Source: Desmospora activa DSM 45169
Lineage (GTDB): Bacteria; Bacillota; Bacilli; Thermoactinomycetales; DSM-45169
Length of the DNA stretch: 64,000 nt
Direction of reading: 5' to 3'
Assembly (NCBI RefSeq): GCF_003046315.1
Contig: NZ_PZZP01000001.1
Coordinates: 2,356,001 to 2,420,000 of the forward strand
Under the pieces are notes generated by a model. The model saw only the letters and a program-made list of their open reading frames with translations. It was not told the origin of the DNA and made no database searches. Positions 1 to 7,820 of this stretch are shown here, in pieces (the stretch's first letter is position 1; every line of letters begins with the position of its first letter). A program made the position numbers and the translations under genes.

Positions 1-1022
1 TCTTGATAATCCTCAGCGGTGACAGGACCGTTCCAAATATTCGGGTCGTAATCGGGAAGGCTTACCATTGTTCGTACTTTTCCCGTTTTTACTTCCATCG
101 CGACCGCATAAACATTTTTGGCGTCTGGTGCACGATTGCGTCCGGGAGCCTCTGTCTGTAACCACTTCAGTTGTTTTTCGGCAAAGGCTTCCGTCTCCAA
201 TTGCATCGTTTCGTCCAGTGTGAGGGTAAGATCGTTCCCCGGCTCCGGTTTTACTTCTTTGATCACATCCTCGACTCTTCCACTGGAATTGACCCGCACC
301 AGCCGATAGCCGTGTTTTCCTCTCAGTTCATCTTGGTAGCTGTATTCCACACCATCCATGCCCACCTGTTCCCAATCAAGATAACCGCCTTCGTTATCCT
401 CTTCCGCCGCTTGTATGTATTTTTGCATGGAAGATTTGGCACCGGCAAAAGGACGGACGTAACCCAGGGTCTGAACAGCAAAAGTATCGTCCCGATATTG
501 GCGTAACGGTTCCAGGAATACATTAACCCCCTGATAGTCGGAGGGGTGTTCCGACAGTTGCACCACCTCTGCTTCCGTCAGACGATCTTTGATTTTTTTA
601 GGATAGTACGGAGGCTGTTTACGCGGAACCGTATTGCCCTCTTGATCCAAACCAACATCCATGCTTTTTAAAACATCGGCAACGGAAAGATCCAACGCTT
701 TAGCCACATTTCGGGCCGTTTCCAACTTTTCCTCTTTTGATTGATCCGTTTCCAAATACATCGCTGCAAATAGGGATTCGTTATCCACGACCAACTCCCC
801 ACCGGCATCAAAGATTTTGCCACGAGGGGCTACAACAGGAATCTGCTTAAAATTATTTTCAGCAGCCAACTGTTGATACTTTTCTCCTCCACCCAGTTGC
901 ACCCAGCTCAAACGCAGAATTAAGGCGACAAACAATAAAAAGACGATCAGCCACAACAAATGAAATCGATGGAAGATCATCTCGTCTGATGTTGCTGGAG
1001 ATGGTTTTTTTGATTTAAACAT
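1..1022 (-). CDS. Class B penicillin-binding protein 2-like transpeptidase, 5' part (cut by window start)
   Basis: Reading leftwards from an ATG at 1022, the protein has a short cytoplasmic stretch, one hydrophobic segment (about residues 22-40, LLWLIVFLLFVALILRL), then a PBP dimerisation region with VVAPRGKIFDAGGELVVDN, the usual hallmark just after the membrane anchor of PBP2-type enzymes. The reading frame runs off the window at residue 340, so the SxxK, SxN and KTG catalytic motifs lie outside and cannot be checked. Family members cross-link peptidoglycan together with a SEDS glycosyltransferase, in elongation or sporulation; which role applies here is not visible. A GAGGAGAGAGG ribosome site lies about 14 bases before the ATG, rather far. 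The gene is divergent from the protease at 1202. Confidence 0.85.
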   Translation of the reverse strand, partial: MFKSKKPSPATSDEMIFHRFHLLWLIVFLLFVALILRLSWVQLGGGEKYQQLAAENNFKQIPVVAPRGKIFDAGGELVVDNESLFAAMYLETDQSKEEKLETARNVAKALDLSVADVLKSMDVGLDQEGNTVPRKQPPYYPKKIKDRLTEAEVVQLSEHPSDYQGVNVFLEPLRQYRDDTFAVQTLGYVRPFAGAKSSMQKYIQAAEEDNEGGYLDWEQVGMDGVEYSYQDELRGKHGYRLVRVNSSGRVEDVIKEVKPEPGNDLTLTLDETMQLETEAFAEKQLKWLQTEAPGRNRAPDAKNVYAVAMEVKTGKVRTMVSLPDYDPNIWNGPVTAEDYQ

Positions 1023-1201
1023 GCCGAATGTTTCAACCTCTCTCCTCAAGTACCGTTCTATCATCTACAGTGTACCACAGTTCTCTTTATAAAAAATGCC
1101 CGATCGCTATCATCATAGGTTAGTGACGTGACCGCAACCGCTCTCCTGTCATATTCATAGATTACCAGAAACCACAAGATTCATTGATAGGAGAGAAAAT
1201 G

Positions 1202-2500
1202 ATGTTTCAAGCGAATTATCAATGGATTCGTAACCACGGTCAACGGATGGACTCCGATTTGCGCAAGGTGTTGATTAAACGGCTTCACTTGCTCCGTTGG
1301 ATTCCATGTTTTTTACATCGATTCGTTTTATTTTTTTTACAGCGCTTCACCCGTGTTCCCGTATTGATCCAGTTGGAGCCTGAACTTGTTTTTAGCAGCC
1401 AAGCGATGCAAGGCATTGTGAGCAAGAGTAAAAAGAGAATGGATTATTATCCCACCATCCACACCTGCCATACCAAACTATCCCTCCATGAGCTGCGCTC
1501 CATCATGGAACGCGCAGAAGTGAAACGCGTCATCCTGGATCGGCAGGTTACGACTTGTCTGGATATCGCCACAGCAGTCACCCGTGCTCCCCTCGCCTGG
1601 GAAGCAAATAATCGCGGGGAAAAAGCCACCATCGCTGTACTTGACACTGGTATTCATCCCCATGCCGATCTGACAAAACCGGAAAACCGCATTATCGCCT
1701 TTAAGGATTTTGTCAAAGGAAAAACAAACCCATACGACGATAACGGCCACGGCACACACTGTGCCGGAGATGCCGCCGGCAACGGGTTTGCGTCGGAAGG
1801 AACCTATGTCGGACCGGCACCGGCAGCCCCTTTGATTGGAGTAAAAGTGCTGGACAAATGGGGCTCCGGTAAACTGTCCAATGTGATTGCGGGAATCGAA
1901 TGGTGCATCGCCAATCGAGAAAAATACAACATTCGTGTATTGTCCCTCTCCCTGGGAAGCCGTAGTACCTCTCCCCATCAAAATGACCCTGTCGCCCAAG
2001 CAGCCGCACAAGCGTGGAAAAAGGGACTTGTGGTCGTCGCGGCGGCGGGCAACGACGGGCCAGAATCCGGCACGATTTCCTCACCCGGTATTCATCCCAG
2101 CATCATTACAGTGGGAGCAACCGATGACATGGGTACCCTGGATCGTTCAGACGATGAAATCGCCTCCTTTTCCAGCCGTGGACCTACTGCCAGCCACGTG
2201 ACCAAGCCCGACCTCGTTGCACCGGGAACAGGAATCACTTCACTACGAGTGAAACGCTCCTATATTGATAAATTATCTCCTGACACCCGTGTCAGCCAAG
2301 ACTACAGCACCCTATCCGGCACCTCCATGGCTACTCCGATTGTAGCCGGAATCGCCGCTGTGTTATTGACAGAGCAACCCGACTGGACACCCGACCAGGT
2401 AAAAGAAACGCTCGTCCAATCCGCTGAAAGCCTGAACTCGCCGCCAAACGATCAGGGGGCAGGCCAAGTTCAGGTCTTACAGAAATGGTTCAAGGAATAA
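1202..2500 (+). CDS. aprX: AprX-like S8 subtilisin family serine protease
   Basis: Subtilase of about 432 residues with all catalytic motifs: Asp in AVLDTGIHPHADL, His in NGHGTHCAG, oxyanion Asn in AAAGNDGPE and Ser in SGTSMATPIVAG. There is no signal peptide; the N-terminus is basic and Arg/Leu rich, and length and layout fit Bacillus AprX, a presumed intracellular serine protease. Upstream in-frame TTG 1184 and ATG 1199 also exist, but AGGAG at 1189-1193 is best placed for ATG 1202 (8 bases) or 1199 (5 bases). Its end overlaps by 11 bases the end of a second, convergent subtilase gene. AprX has been tied to stationary phase; substrates are not evident from this sequence. Confidence 0.9.
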   Translation: MFQANYQWIRNHGQRMDSDLRKVLIKRLHLLRWIPCFLHRFVLFFLQRFTRVPVLIQLEPELVFSSQAMQGIVSKSKKRMDYYPTIHTCHTKLSLHELRSIMERAEVKRVILDRQVTTCLDIATAVTRAPLAWEANNRGEKATIAVLDTGIHPHADLTKPENRIIAFKDFVKGKTNPYDDNGHGTHCAGDAAGNGFASEGTYVGPAPAAPLIGVKVLDKWGSGKLSNVIAGIEWCIANREKYNIRVLSLSLGSRSTSPHQNDPVAQAAAQAWKKGLVVVAAAGNDGPESGTISSPGIHPSIITVGATDDMGTLDRSDDEIASFSSRGPTASHVTKPDLVAPGTGITSLRVKRSYIDKLSPDTRVSQDYSTLSGTSMATPIVAGIAAVLLTEQPDWTPDQVKETLVQSAESLNSPPNDQGAGQVQVLQKWFKE

Positions 2501-3620
2501 AGCGTCCCATATAACGGGCCAACATCTGAACCGATCGATAAGAGTTTAGACGGCGGTACTGATCATTACCGTTGACCGTCATCCCGCTTTGAACCAGCAA
2601 TTGCCTTATTTGATCGGGTGAGAGATCCTGTCGCAGATAAAAAAGAAGTGCAGCCGTACCCGTCACATGAGGAACTGCCATTGAAGTACCGCTCATCTCC
2701 CGTGTCGCTCCATTGAGCCAAGCCGATTTAATTTTATCCCCCGGTGCCGCCAAATCGACCCCTTGACCAGTATTGCTAAAACTGGCTAACTTACCGTCCT
2801 TCCCTGTAGCCGTCACTCCGATCGTTTCATTGAAACGGGCAGGAAAATCGACGCTCCCATTGGACCCTTGATTGCCGGACGCCGCCACCATCACAATCTT
2901 CCTGCGATGAGCGGTCTGAATGGCCTGTTGCAGGGAATCGCTCACTTTCACCATGCCAAAGCTCATATTGATCATATCCATGCGGTTTTCAATACACCAG
3001 TTGATGGCGCTTAATAGATCGGATAAACTTGCACTCCCTCGTCGATTAAAAGCCTTCACCGCATATAGATGCACCCGCGGTGCAACACCGATAATACCCA
3101 GTTCCTGGCTCCGTCCGGCAATGATCCCGGCGACATGGGTACCGTGTCCATTATAGTCATAGGGAGTAAACATCGGGGAGATGATGTTGACTCCCCCTTT
3201 GTAGTTACGCTGAACAGCCGCATGGTCATTGGCAATCCCCGTATCGATGACCGCCACTTTTACCCCACGTCCTTTTGTATATCGCCATGCCTTAGGAGCC
3301 TCCACCGTTTGGATCCCCCAAGGAATCGAAGCGTTCGATTGAGAGATCTCACCGACATACGGGTATGAAAGTGTTACTTGAATATCTGGCTCCCAATGGG
3401 CTATATCGGGATGGCCATCCAAACTGTAGGAATTTCCCGACTGCATAAACTCCCCGATCACCACCCCCAGGTGAGGGAGTATGCGTAACGGCCGTCCCCC
3501 CCACCGACTGATCTGCTGGATGCAATCTTGAGGATTTCTTTTTTGGCGAAGGTGGATAATCTTACGCACCTTGGGACGGCGATTGTACATGGGAGGCACA
3601 GGAAACCAGTCCGGTAGCAT
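2490..3620 (-). CDS. S8 subtilisin family serine protease without signal peptide
   Basis: About 376 residues. The subtilase triad is complete: Asp in VAVIDTGIANDH, His in NGHGTHVAGIIAG and Ser in SGTSMAVPHVTG, with the Asn-containing VAASGNQGSNG loop. The first 110 residues look like an inhibitor_I9-type propeptide region rather than a secretion signal: no hydrophobic leader is seen. The start at ATG 3620 is preferred because AAGGAG sits 9 bases upstream; an in-frame GTG at 3650 has a poor site. The gene converges on the AprX-like gene and overlaps its 3' end. It is not a recent copy of that neighbour; the two differ outside the catalytic motifs. Its cellular location, cytoplasm or released by lysis or sporulation, is unresolved. 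Confidence 0.88.
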   Translation of the reverse strand: MLPDWFPVPPMYNRRPKVRKIIHLRQKRNPQDCIQQISRWGGRPLRILPHLGVVIGEFMQSGNSYSLDGHPDIAHWEPDIQVTLSYPYVGEISQSNASIPWGIQTVEAPKAWRYTKGRGVKVAVIDTGIANDHAAVQRNYKGGVNIISPMFTPYDYNGHGTHVAGIIAGRSQELGIIGVAPRVHLYAVKAFNRRGSASLSDLLSAINWCIENRMDMINMSFGMVKVSDSLQQAIQTAHRRKIVMVAASGNQGSNGSVDFPARFNETIGVTATGKDGKLASFSNTGQGVDLAAPGDKIKSAWLNGATREMSGTSMAVPHVTGTAALLFYLRQDLSPDQIRQLLVQSGMTVNGNDQYRRLNSYRSVQMLARYMGRFIP

Positions 3621-3703
3621 CGCTTTCAACTCCTTGTTCTCACTGTTCACCCGTGACTGAATAGATTGGAAAGGAATTTAAAACAGTAAAAGGAGGATTT
3701 ATC

Positions 3704-4237
3704 TTGAAGAAACCCAAACTCTACACATCACGTCCCCCCACCGTAAAATCGTCCCCTCCATCAAGACAGTCACGCCCTTCCCCACCGCCTTCTGACCAGA
3801 AATCGTTATCCTCCCATCCCTGGCTAACAAATGAAAGCGCCCAGTTCAGCCGCATGGATCAAGTCCAGAATCTGTCCCAACAACTCACAAAAGTGACTTC
3901 TCAGATGGAGAAATGGTTAAACTCTTTCGCCCATCTCTCCCACGCCACCCAAGACCGAAAAGCGTTAAATGACTTGATCGCTGCCCTCTCCCAAAAGAAA
4001 AACAATTCATCTTCCCGTTCAACGGGAGGAAGCAGCGGGAAATCCATTTCCGACTCGCCTGGCTCCACGGTCTTTGTAAACAATGACAACAACGATGACA
4101 AAGGATCATCCGCATTTCCCAAACCGCATTCCAACGACGGCGATAGCCTCTACGATTTGATCAACGCTCCAGGAATGAATAAAATCGTGGATCATGTGAT
4201 GAAAAATCGTCAAAGCAGACGGGGAAAGAAAAAATAA
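3704..4237 (+). CDS. Hypothetical Ser/Pro/Asn-rich protein
   Basis: 177 residues from a TTG start at 3704, chosen because the strong site AAAGGAGGA (3689-3697) lies 6 bases upstream. The first 45 residues are basic and Pro/Ser rich, followed by a short amphipathic helix region (VQNLSQQLTKVTSQMEKWL), a Ser/Gly/Asn/Asp-rich linker (NNDNNDDKGSS) and a basic C-terminus ending RRGKKK. No signal peptide, membrane segment or known catalytic motif is visible. The composition is reminiscent of small spore-coat or structural proteins, but that is only an impression. It is followed at once by a strong bidirectional terminator. Real gene status rests on the ribosome site, the terminator and consistent codon use. 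Confidence 0.7.
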   Translation: MKKPKLYTSRPPTVKSSPPSRQSRPSPPPSDQKSLSSHPWLTNESAQFSRMDQVQNLSQQLTKVTSQMEKWLNSFAHLSHATQDRKALNDLIAALSQKKNNSSSRSTGGSSGKSISDSPGSTVFVNNDNNDDKGSSAFPKPHSNDGDSLYDLINAPGMNKIVDHVMKNRQSRRGKKK

Positions 4238-4242
4238 TCTGC

Positions 4243-4269
4243 AAAATGGGCTACTCAGTAGCCCATTTT
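4243..4269. terminator. Bidirectional Rho-independent terminator
   Basis: Perfect 12-bp inverted repeat AAAATGGGCTAC / GTAGCCCATTTT with a 3-base loop between two convergent genes (ends 4237 and 4285). The A/T ends of the stem provide the U-run in both directions. Confidence 0.85.
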
Positions 4270-4284
4270 CGTTGAGCCCATTCT

Positions 4285-4626
4285 TCAACCGCCTTTTTTC
4301 CTTTTCGTCGGTGTTTCCAGATGGCGTTTCAATTGGCGCGCTTTTCCCTCTGAAAGCCAATTCTGCCCACCGAGACGATCCAAAGCATCACCAGGTGATG
4401 ATGAACCCAGGATTGTATCCATCATTGCTTTCATCTCTTTGTTGTCGATAGGGGCTTGTGTCATTTGTCGCACCATCTCAAAAATGCCATTCATCCCCTG
4501 TTGCTGATAATTTTTGCGGGCATTTTGCAATAAGCGATCCATCACTTGCTCATTCATCACATTGCGCCCCAGCACTTGGTTGATTAAATCAGCAAAATCC
4601 TTTTTAGATGGCCCCGATTGGGACAT
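4285..4626 (-). CDS. Hypothetical small helical protein
   Basis: 113 residues, mostly predicted helix and rich in Gln, Met and Lys (for example NARKNYQQQGMNGIFEMVRQ), with a basic tail TPTKRKKGG. No signal peptide or membrane segment. ATG 4626 has GGGGGAG 6 bases upstream. The family is not recognised. It lies downstream of a structured RNA element with an intrinsic terminator (4751-4862), so its expression from the upstream zwf/cyclase transcription unit may be attenuated, or it may have its own promoter in 4630-4750. It converges on the gene at 3704. Confidence 0.7.
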   Translation of the reverse strand: MSQSGPSKKDFADLINQVLGRNVMNEQVMDRLLQNARKNYQQQGMNGIFEMVRQMTQAPIDNKEMKAMMDTILGSSSPGDALDRLGGQNWLSEGKARQLKRHLETPTKRKKGG

Positions 4627-4750
4627 GATGTCTCCCCCTTGTTAAAAAACTCTCGTCCCTCACACCAACACTGTATGAGAGCCTTGGGGGAATGCACATG
4701 TCACCCACCCAGAGCCCGAAAAAAAGGCCAATACCCACTTGAAAAAGGGC

Positions 4751-4862
4751 AAAAAAATACCCGTCTAGTAGACAGGTCAGATTGATGACAAAGCAGGTCC
4801 GGGTCCCGATTTTCGTTATCAAGGTTTGTCGCAGCCTCCCCGTCTATTCAGACGGGTATTTC
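4751..4862 (-). ncRNA. Candidate structured RNA or attenuator ending in an intrinsic terminator
   Basis: Read on the minus strand, a hairpin (arms 4850-4856 and 4839-4845) is followed by a central part with two crossing helices (4782-4786 with 4818-4822; 4787-4792 with 4825-4830), which is pseudoknot geometry. It ends with a terminator hairpin (arms 4770-4776 and 4760-4766) followed by TATTTTTTT. The 3' terminator arm plus tail (4757-4766, AGACGGGTAT on the minus strand) is a perfect 10-base complement of the first segment (4850-4859, ATACCCGTCT). The RNA can therefore switch between two local hairpins and one long-range helix. This is the layout of an attenuator or riboswitch, or of a stand-alone small RNA. 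No known class was recognised. Confidence 0.45.
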
Positions 4863-4868
4863 TCGCTT

Positions 4869-5501
4869 TTAATAGGATAAGCCTGAAAATAGCAAAACGC
4901 GGGCGGGAGCAGCCTCGGTCTCACGCAGTTTGATTGGAGCCGCCACCATAAAGTATGACCCTTGCTCCACTTCCCGCAGGCGTAACCCTTCCATAATGAT
5001 TACCCCAGCACGGAACAAGGTTTTATGCGTAGGGTGACCCGGCTGGCTTCGTTCCACTCCCAGACCGTCGATACCCACTCCTTGAACACCGATTGAGGCT
5101 AAGTATGAAGCCCCGTCTTCCGCCAGAAATACAAATTCAAAGTCAAAATCCTCACGGAAGGAGTTACGTGTTTTTAACAGGAGAAACTCCCCAGCACCAA
5201 TATCAAAGCGTTCCAGATCGGAGCGACTGATTCCACCTTCTACTGTGGTAAGATCCAACACACGACAAGGGCCGACCAATTTCTCCACCGAAATCGTCTC
5301 CATCGTTCCCCCGTCCGGCAACATATGTAAGGGGGAATCGACATGAGTGCCGGTATGAACATCCATATCGACACGGGATTCACGCGTCGGACTGGTATCA
5401 AAATCCTGCACCACCCGAATCTGCGGTTTTTTCTCCTCTTTATTTTTATAGACAGCCATGTTTCCCTCGATCGTCATCGATACATCATAAACCTGATACA
5501 T
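4869..5501 (-). CDS. Cyclase / kynurenine formamidase-like metal hydrolase
   Basis: 210 residues of the cyclase (KynB-type) family. The metal-binding signature HTGTHVDSPLHM is present near residue 50-60, with further conserved positions in GVGIDGLGVE and the histidine of QPGHPTHKTLF. Family members hydrolyse N-formylkynurenine or related amides with divalent metals; the true substrate here is unknown since no tryptophan-degradation genes are nearby. ATG 5501 is chosen because the ribosome site AAGGGAGAGG lies directly upstream; an in-frame GTG at 5522 would place that site inside the gene. It starts 17 bases after the zwf stop on the same strand, so the two are probably co-transcribed. Confidence 0.8.
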   Translation of the reverse strand: MYQVYDVSMTIEGNMAVYKNKEEKKPQIRVVQDFDTSPTRESRVDMDVHTGTHVDSPLHMLPDGGTMETISVEKLVGPCRVLDLTTVEGGISRSDLERFDIGAGEFLLLKTRNSFREDFDFEFVFLAEDGASYLASIGVQGVGIDGLGVERSQPGHPTHKTLFRAGVIIMEGLRLREVEQGSYFMVAAPIKLRETEAAPARVLLFSGLSY

Positions 5502-5518
5502 GAAAACCCTCTCCCTTG

Positions 5519-7066
5519 TCACGGTTTTGAATTGATCTCACTACCTTGTACAACCGAATGACTACGCAAACGCTGGGGGGTATTCCAGCTGAATCCATCT
5601 TTGAAAAGAAGGTCATCCGCTTCCTGTGGACCGGATTTACCCGCCTCATAAAAGCAAAGGCTATCATCGTTTTGATCCCAGATATTGCGGATGGGATCGA
5701 TAAACTGCCAGGCGAGGGAGACTTCATCCCAATGGGTAAAAAAGGTGCGATCTCCCTCCAACGCATCATGGAGCAAGCTTTCATACGCTTCCGGTGATCC
5801 TTCTTCATAGTTATTGCAAAACTCCATCGCAATCGGAACCACTTCCATCTCGCCTCCGGGCTTTTTTGCGTTCATCTGGAAGGAGAGCCCTTCATCGGGA
5901 TTAATTTTGATCACTAATAAATTGGGAGCAAGATCATTGTTTTTATTGAAGTAGAGATTTTGGGGAACGCCTCGGAATTGGATTACCACTTCGGTCGCTT
6001 TCTGGCCCAACCGCTTACCGGTGCGGAAATAAAAGGGAACACCGGACCAGCGAAAATTATCGATATACCATTTCCCCGCGACAAAGGTCTCATTGGCGGA
6101 GTTTGGCGGAACATCTTCTTCTTCTCGATACGCAGGAACCGTACTCCCATTTAACAGCCCTGCCGTATATTGTCCCCGCACCATCCGCTTCGCCACATCC
6201 GCTTCGGTCCATCCTCGCAGCGAACGTAACACTTTCACCTTTTCGTCATGGATGGCTTCCGGCTTTAGTCGGCTTGGCGGCTCCATCGCCACCATTGTTA
6301 CTATTTGCAGGATATGATTTTGCACCATATCGCGCAGAGCCCCGGCCTGATCGTAGTAGGCGGCGCGCTCCCCCACCCCGACCGTTTCACTGGCCGTAAT
6401 TTGCACATTGCTGATATAGCGATTGTTCCACATGGCTTCAAATAGATTGTTGGCAAAGCGGATCACTTCGATGTTCTGAACCATCTCTTTCCCCAAGTAG
6501 TGATCGATCCGATAGATCTCTTCCTCCAAAAACGACTGCGAAATTTGGTCGTTTAAAGCTTTAGCCGAGGGGTAATCATGACCGAAAGGTTTTTCGATCA
6601 CCAATCTTCTCCAACCGTTGGTCTCCGTCAGTTTCACTTTTTTTAGTCGAGAAACCACATCGCCGAACAGACGAGGAGAAATCGCCAAATAAAATAAGCG
6701 GTTTTGCGGAATTTCCCACTCTTGCTCCAACCGTTCGACTTCCTGCTTCAATTGTTGGTATCCCGTTTCTTCTGTCACATCGAGGGAAACATAGTGAAAC
6801 CGGTTTAAAAAAGCAGCCCAATCCTGTTCCGTATCCGTATCCAGACGTGAATACTTTTGCACCGATTCCCGCACAATGCTTTGATACTCCTGCCGCTCGC
6901 GGGCAGAGCGGCCTAAACCGACGACGGCAAACCGCGGATGAATCCATCCATTTCGATGCAAGCTGTAGAGTGCGGGAAACAACTTGCGCCGGGCTAAATC
7001 TCCCGCCCCTCCAAATAAGACCATAACAAAAGGATTTTGTCGATCGATTTGTGGCTGTGACAACAT
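5519..7066 (-). CDS. zwf: Glucose-6-phosphate dehydrogenase
   Basis: About 515 residues, normal length for the family. It oxidises glucose 6-phosphate to 6-phosphogluconolactone with NADP, the entry step of the oxidative pentose phosphate pathway in the cytoplasm. The N-terminal nucleotide-binding motif FGGAGDLARRKLFPAL is intact, as is the substrate/active-site motif RIDHYLGKEMVQN near residue 190. ATG 7066 follows AGGAG by 5 bases; GTG 7072 overlaps that site and is less likely. The cyclase-like gene follows 17 bases after the stop. No 6-phosphogluconolactonase or gnd gene is adjacent. Confidence 0.97.
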   Translation of the reverse strand: MLSQPQIDRQNPFVMVLFGGAGDLARRKLFPALYSLHRNGWIHPRFAVVGLGRSARERQEYQSIVRESVQKYSRLDTDTEQDWAAFLNRFHYVSLDVTEETGYQQLKQEVERLEQEWEIPQNRLFYLAISPRLFGDVVSRLKKVKLTETNGWRRLVIEKPFGHDYPSAKALNDQISQSFLEEEIYRIDHYLGKEMVQNIEVIRFANNLFEAMWNNRYISNVQITASETVGVGERAAYYDQAGALRDMVQNHILQIVTMVAMEPPSRLKPEAIHDEKVKVLRSLRGWTEADVAKRMVRGQYTAGLLNGSTVPAYREEEDVPPNSANETFVAGKWYIDNFRWSGVPFYFRTGKRLGQKATEVVIQFRGVPQNLYFNKNNDLAPNLLVIKINPDEGLSFQMNAKKPGGEMEVVPIAMEFCNNYEEGSPEAYESLLHDALEGDRTFFTHWDEVSLAWQFIDPIRNIWDQNDDSLCFYEAGKSGPQEADDLLFKDGFSWNTPQRLRSHSVVQGSEINSKP

Positions 7067-7183
7067 ATTCACTCCTATTCCGTCCGTTTTCTTTCCCCTG
7101 GAGGGAAACCCGGCCCGACCCCTTCCATCTATGGATTCATAGCGGATGGTTCGTTGCTGTTAACGTTTCCCGCTTTCCTACAG

Positions 7184-7213
7184 AAAAAAACTGCTGACGA
7201 CATTCGTCAACAG
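7184..7213 (-). terminator. Rho-independent terminator
   Basis: Minus-strand stem CTGTTGACGA / TCGTCAGCAG (10 bp, one G-U) with loop ATG followed by seven T, just after the stop of the gene ending at 7229. Confidence 0.8.
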
Positions 7214-7228
7214 CGCCCAGAAGCTCCT

Positions 7229-7759
7229 TCATCTCTTTATCGATTTGCCAAAAGAGGGAGGAATCCCGCAACCGCTTGTGGAAAAATCAGCATCCCGTCC
7301 CGCTTCTCCTCCTTGGCGCCAAAATTCAACCACACAATCCAAGGGTTGTGCAATCGTCTCACTGTTAGCGAAAAACCAAGTTTTTTCGGTGGAAGTAGCA
7401 GCGGAATCACCGGTAAATGTTAGATAATACACCGTATAACGAAGGGTTTTCCCTTCTGATTCTTCAATATCAAAATGCATTTCATGGCTGATGGAGAGGT
7501 CACTAAATACCGTTTCAATCGAATGCCTCGTTCCATCGTCCGTCTGAGTCGTCAATATTACCTGGTCCGATTGTTCGTCCAGTTGAATCGCGATCGCTTG
7601 ACCATATACCACTAACTCCGATTGTTCCAAATTAAGACAACCGGTTATCATCGATCCTTGTTCCATTGCTCGCTTGATTAGGGTTTCCAATTCTGGAGCC
7701 GTCATCTCTCGGACCGATGATTGAAAGTTGACGACATTGCCATGGGGAAAAATACGCAT
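7229..7759 (-). CDS. Hypothetical protein
   Basis: 176 residues, acidic, with alternating beta-strand-like segments (ELVVYGQAIAIQL, TLRYTVYYLTFTG). No signal peptide, transmembrane segment or known motif is seen. The start ATG 7759 has AAAGGAT about 12 bases upstream. It stands alone between the acyl-CoA synthetase gene upstream and zwf downstream, with its own terminator. Function unknown. Confidence 0.7.
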   Translation of the reverse strand: MRIFPHGNVVNFQSSVREMTAPELETLIKRAMEQGSMITGCLNLEQSELVVYGQAIAIQLDEQSDQVILTTQTDDGTRHSIETVFSDLSISHEMHFDIEESEGKTLRYTVYYLTFTGDSAATSTEKTWFFANSETIAQPLDCVVEFWRQGGEAGRDADFSTSGCGIPPSFGKSIKR

Positions 7760-7820
7760 AAGGTTGTCCGATCCTTTCTAGCGGATTCTCCCAGATTATA
7801 CCCTAGTCCCTTTACCGGAT

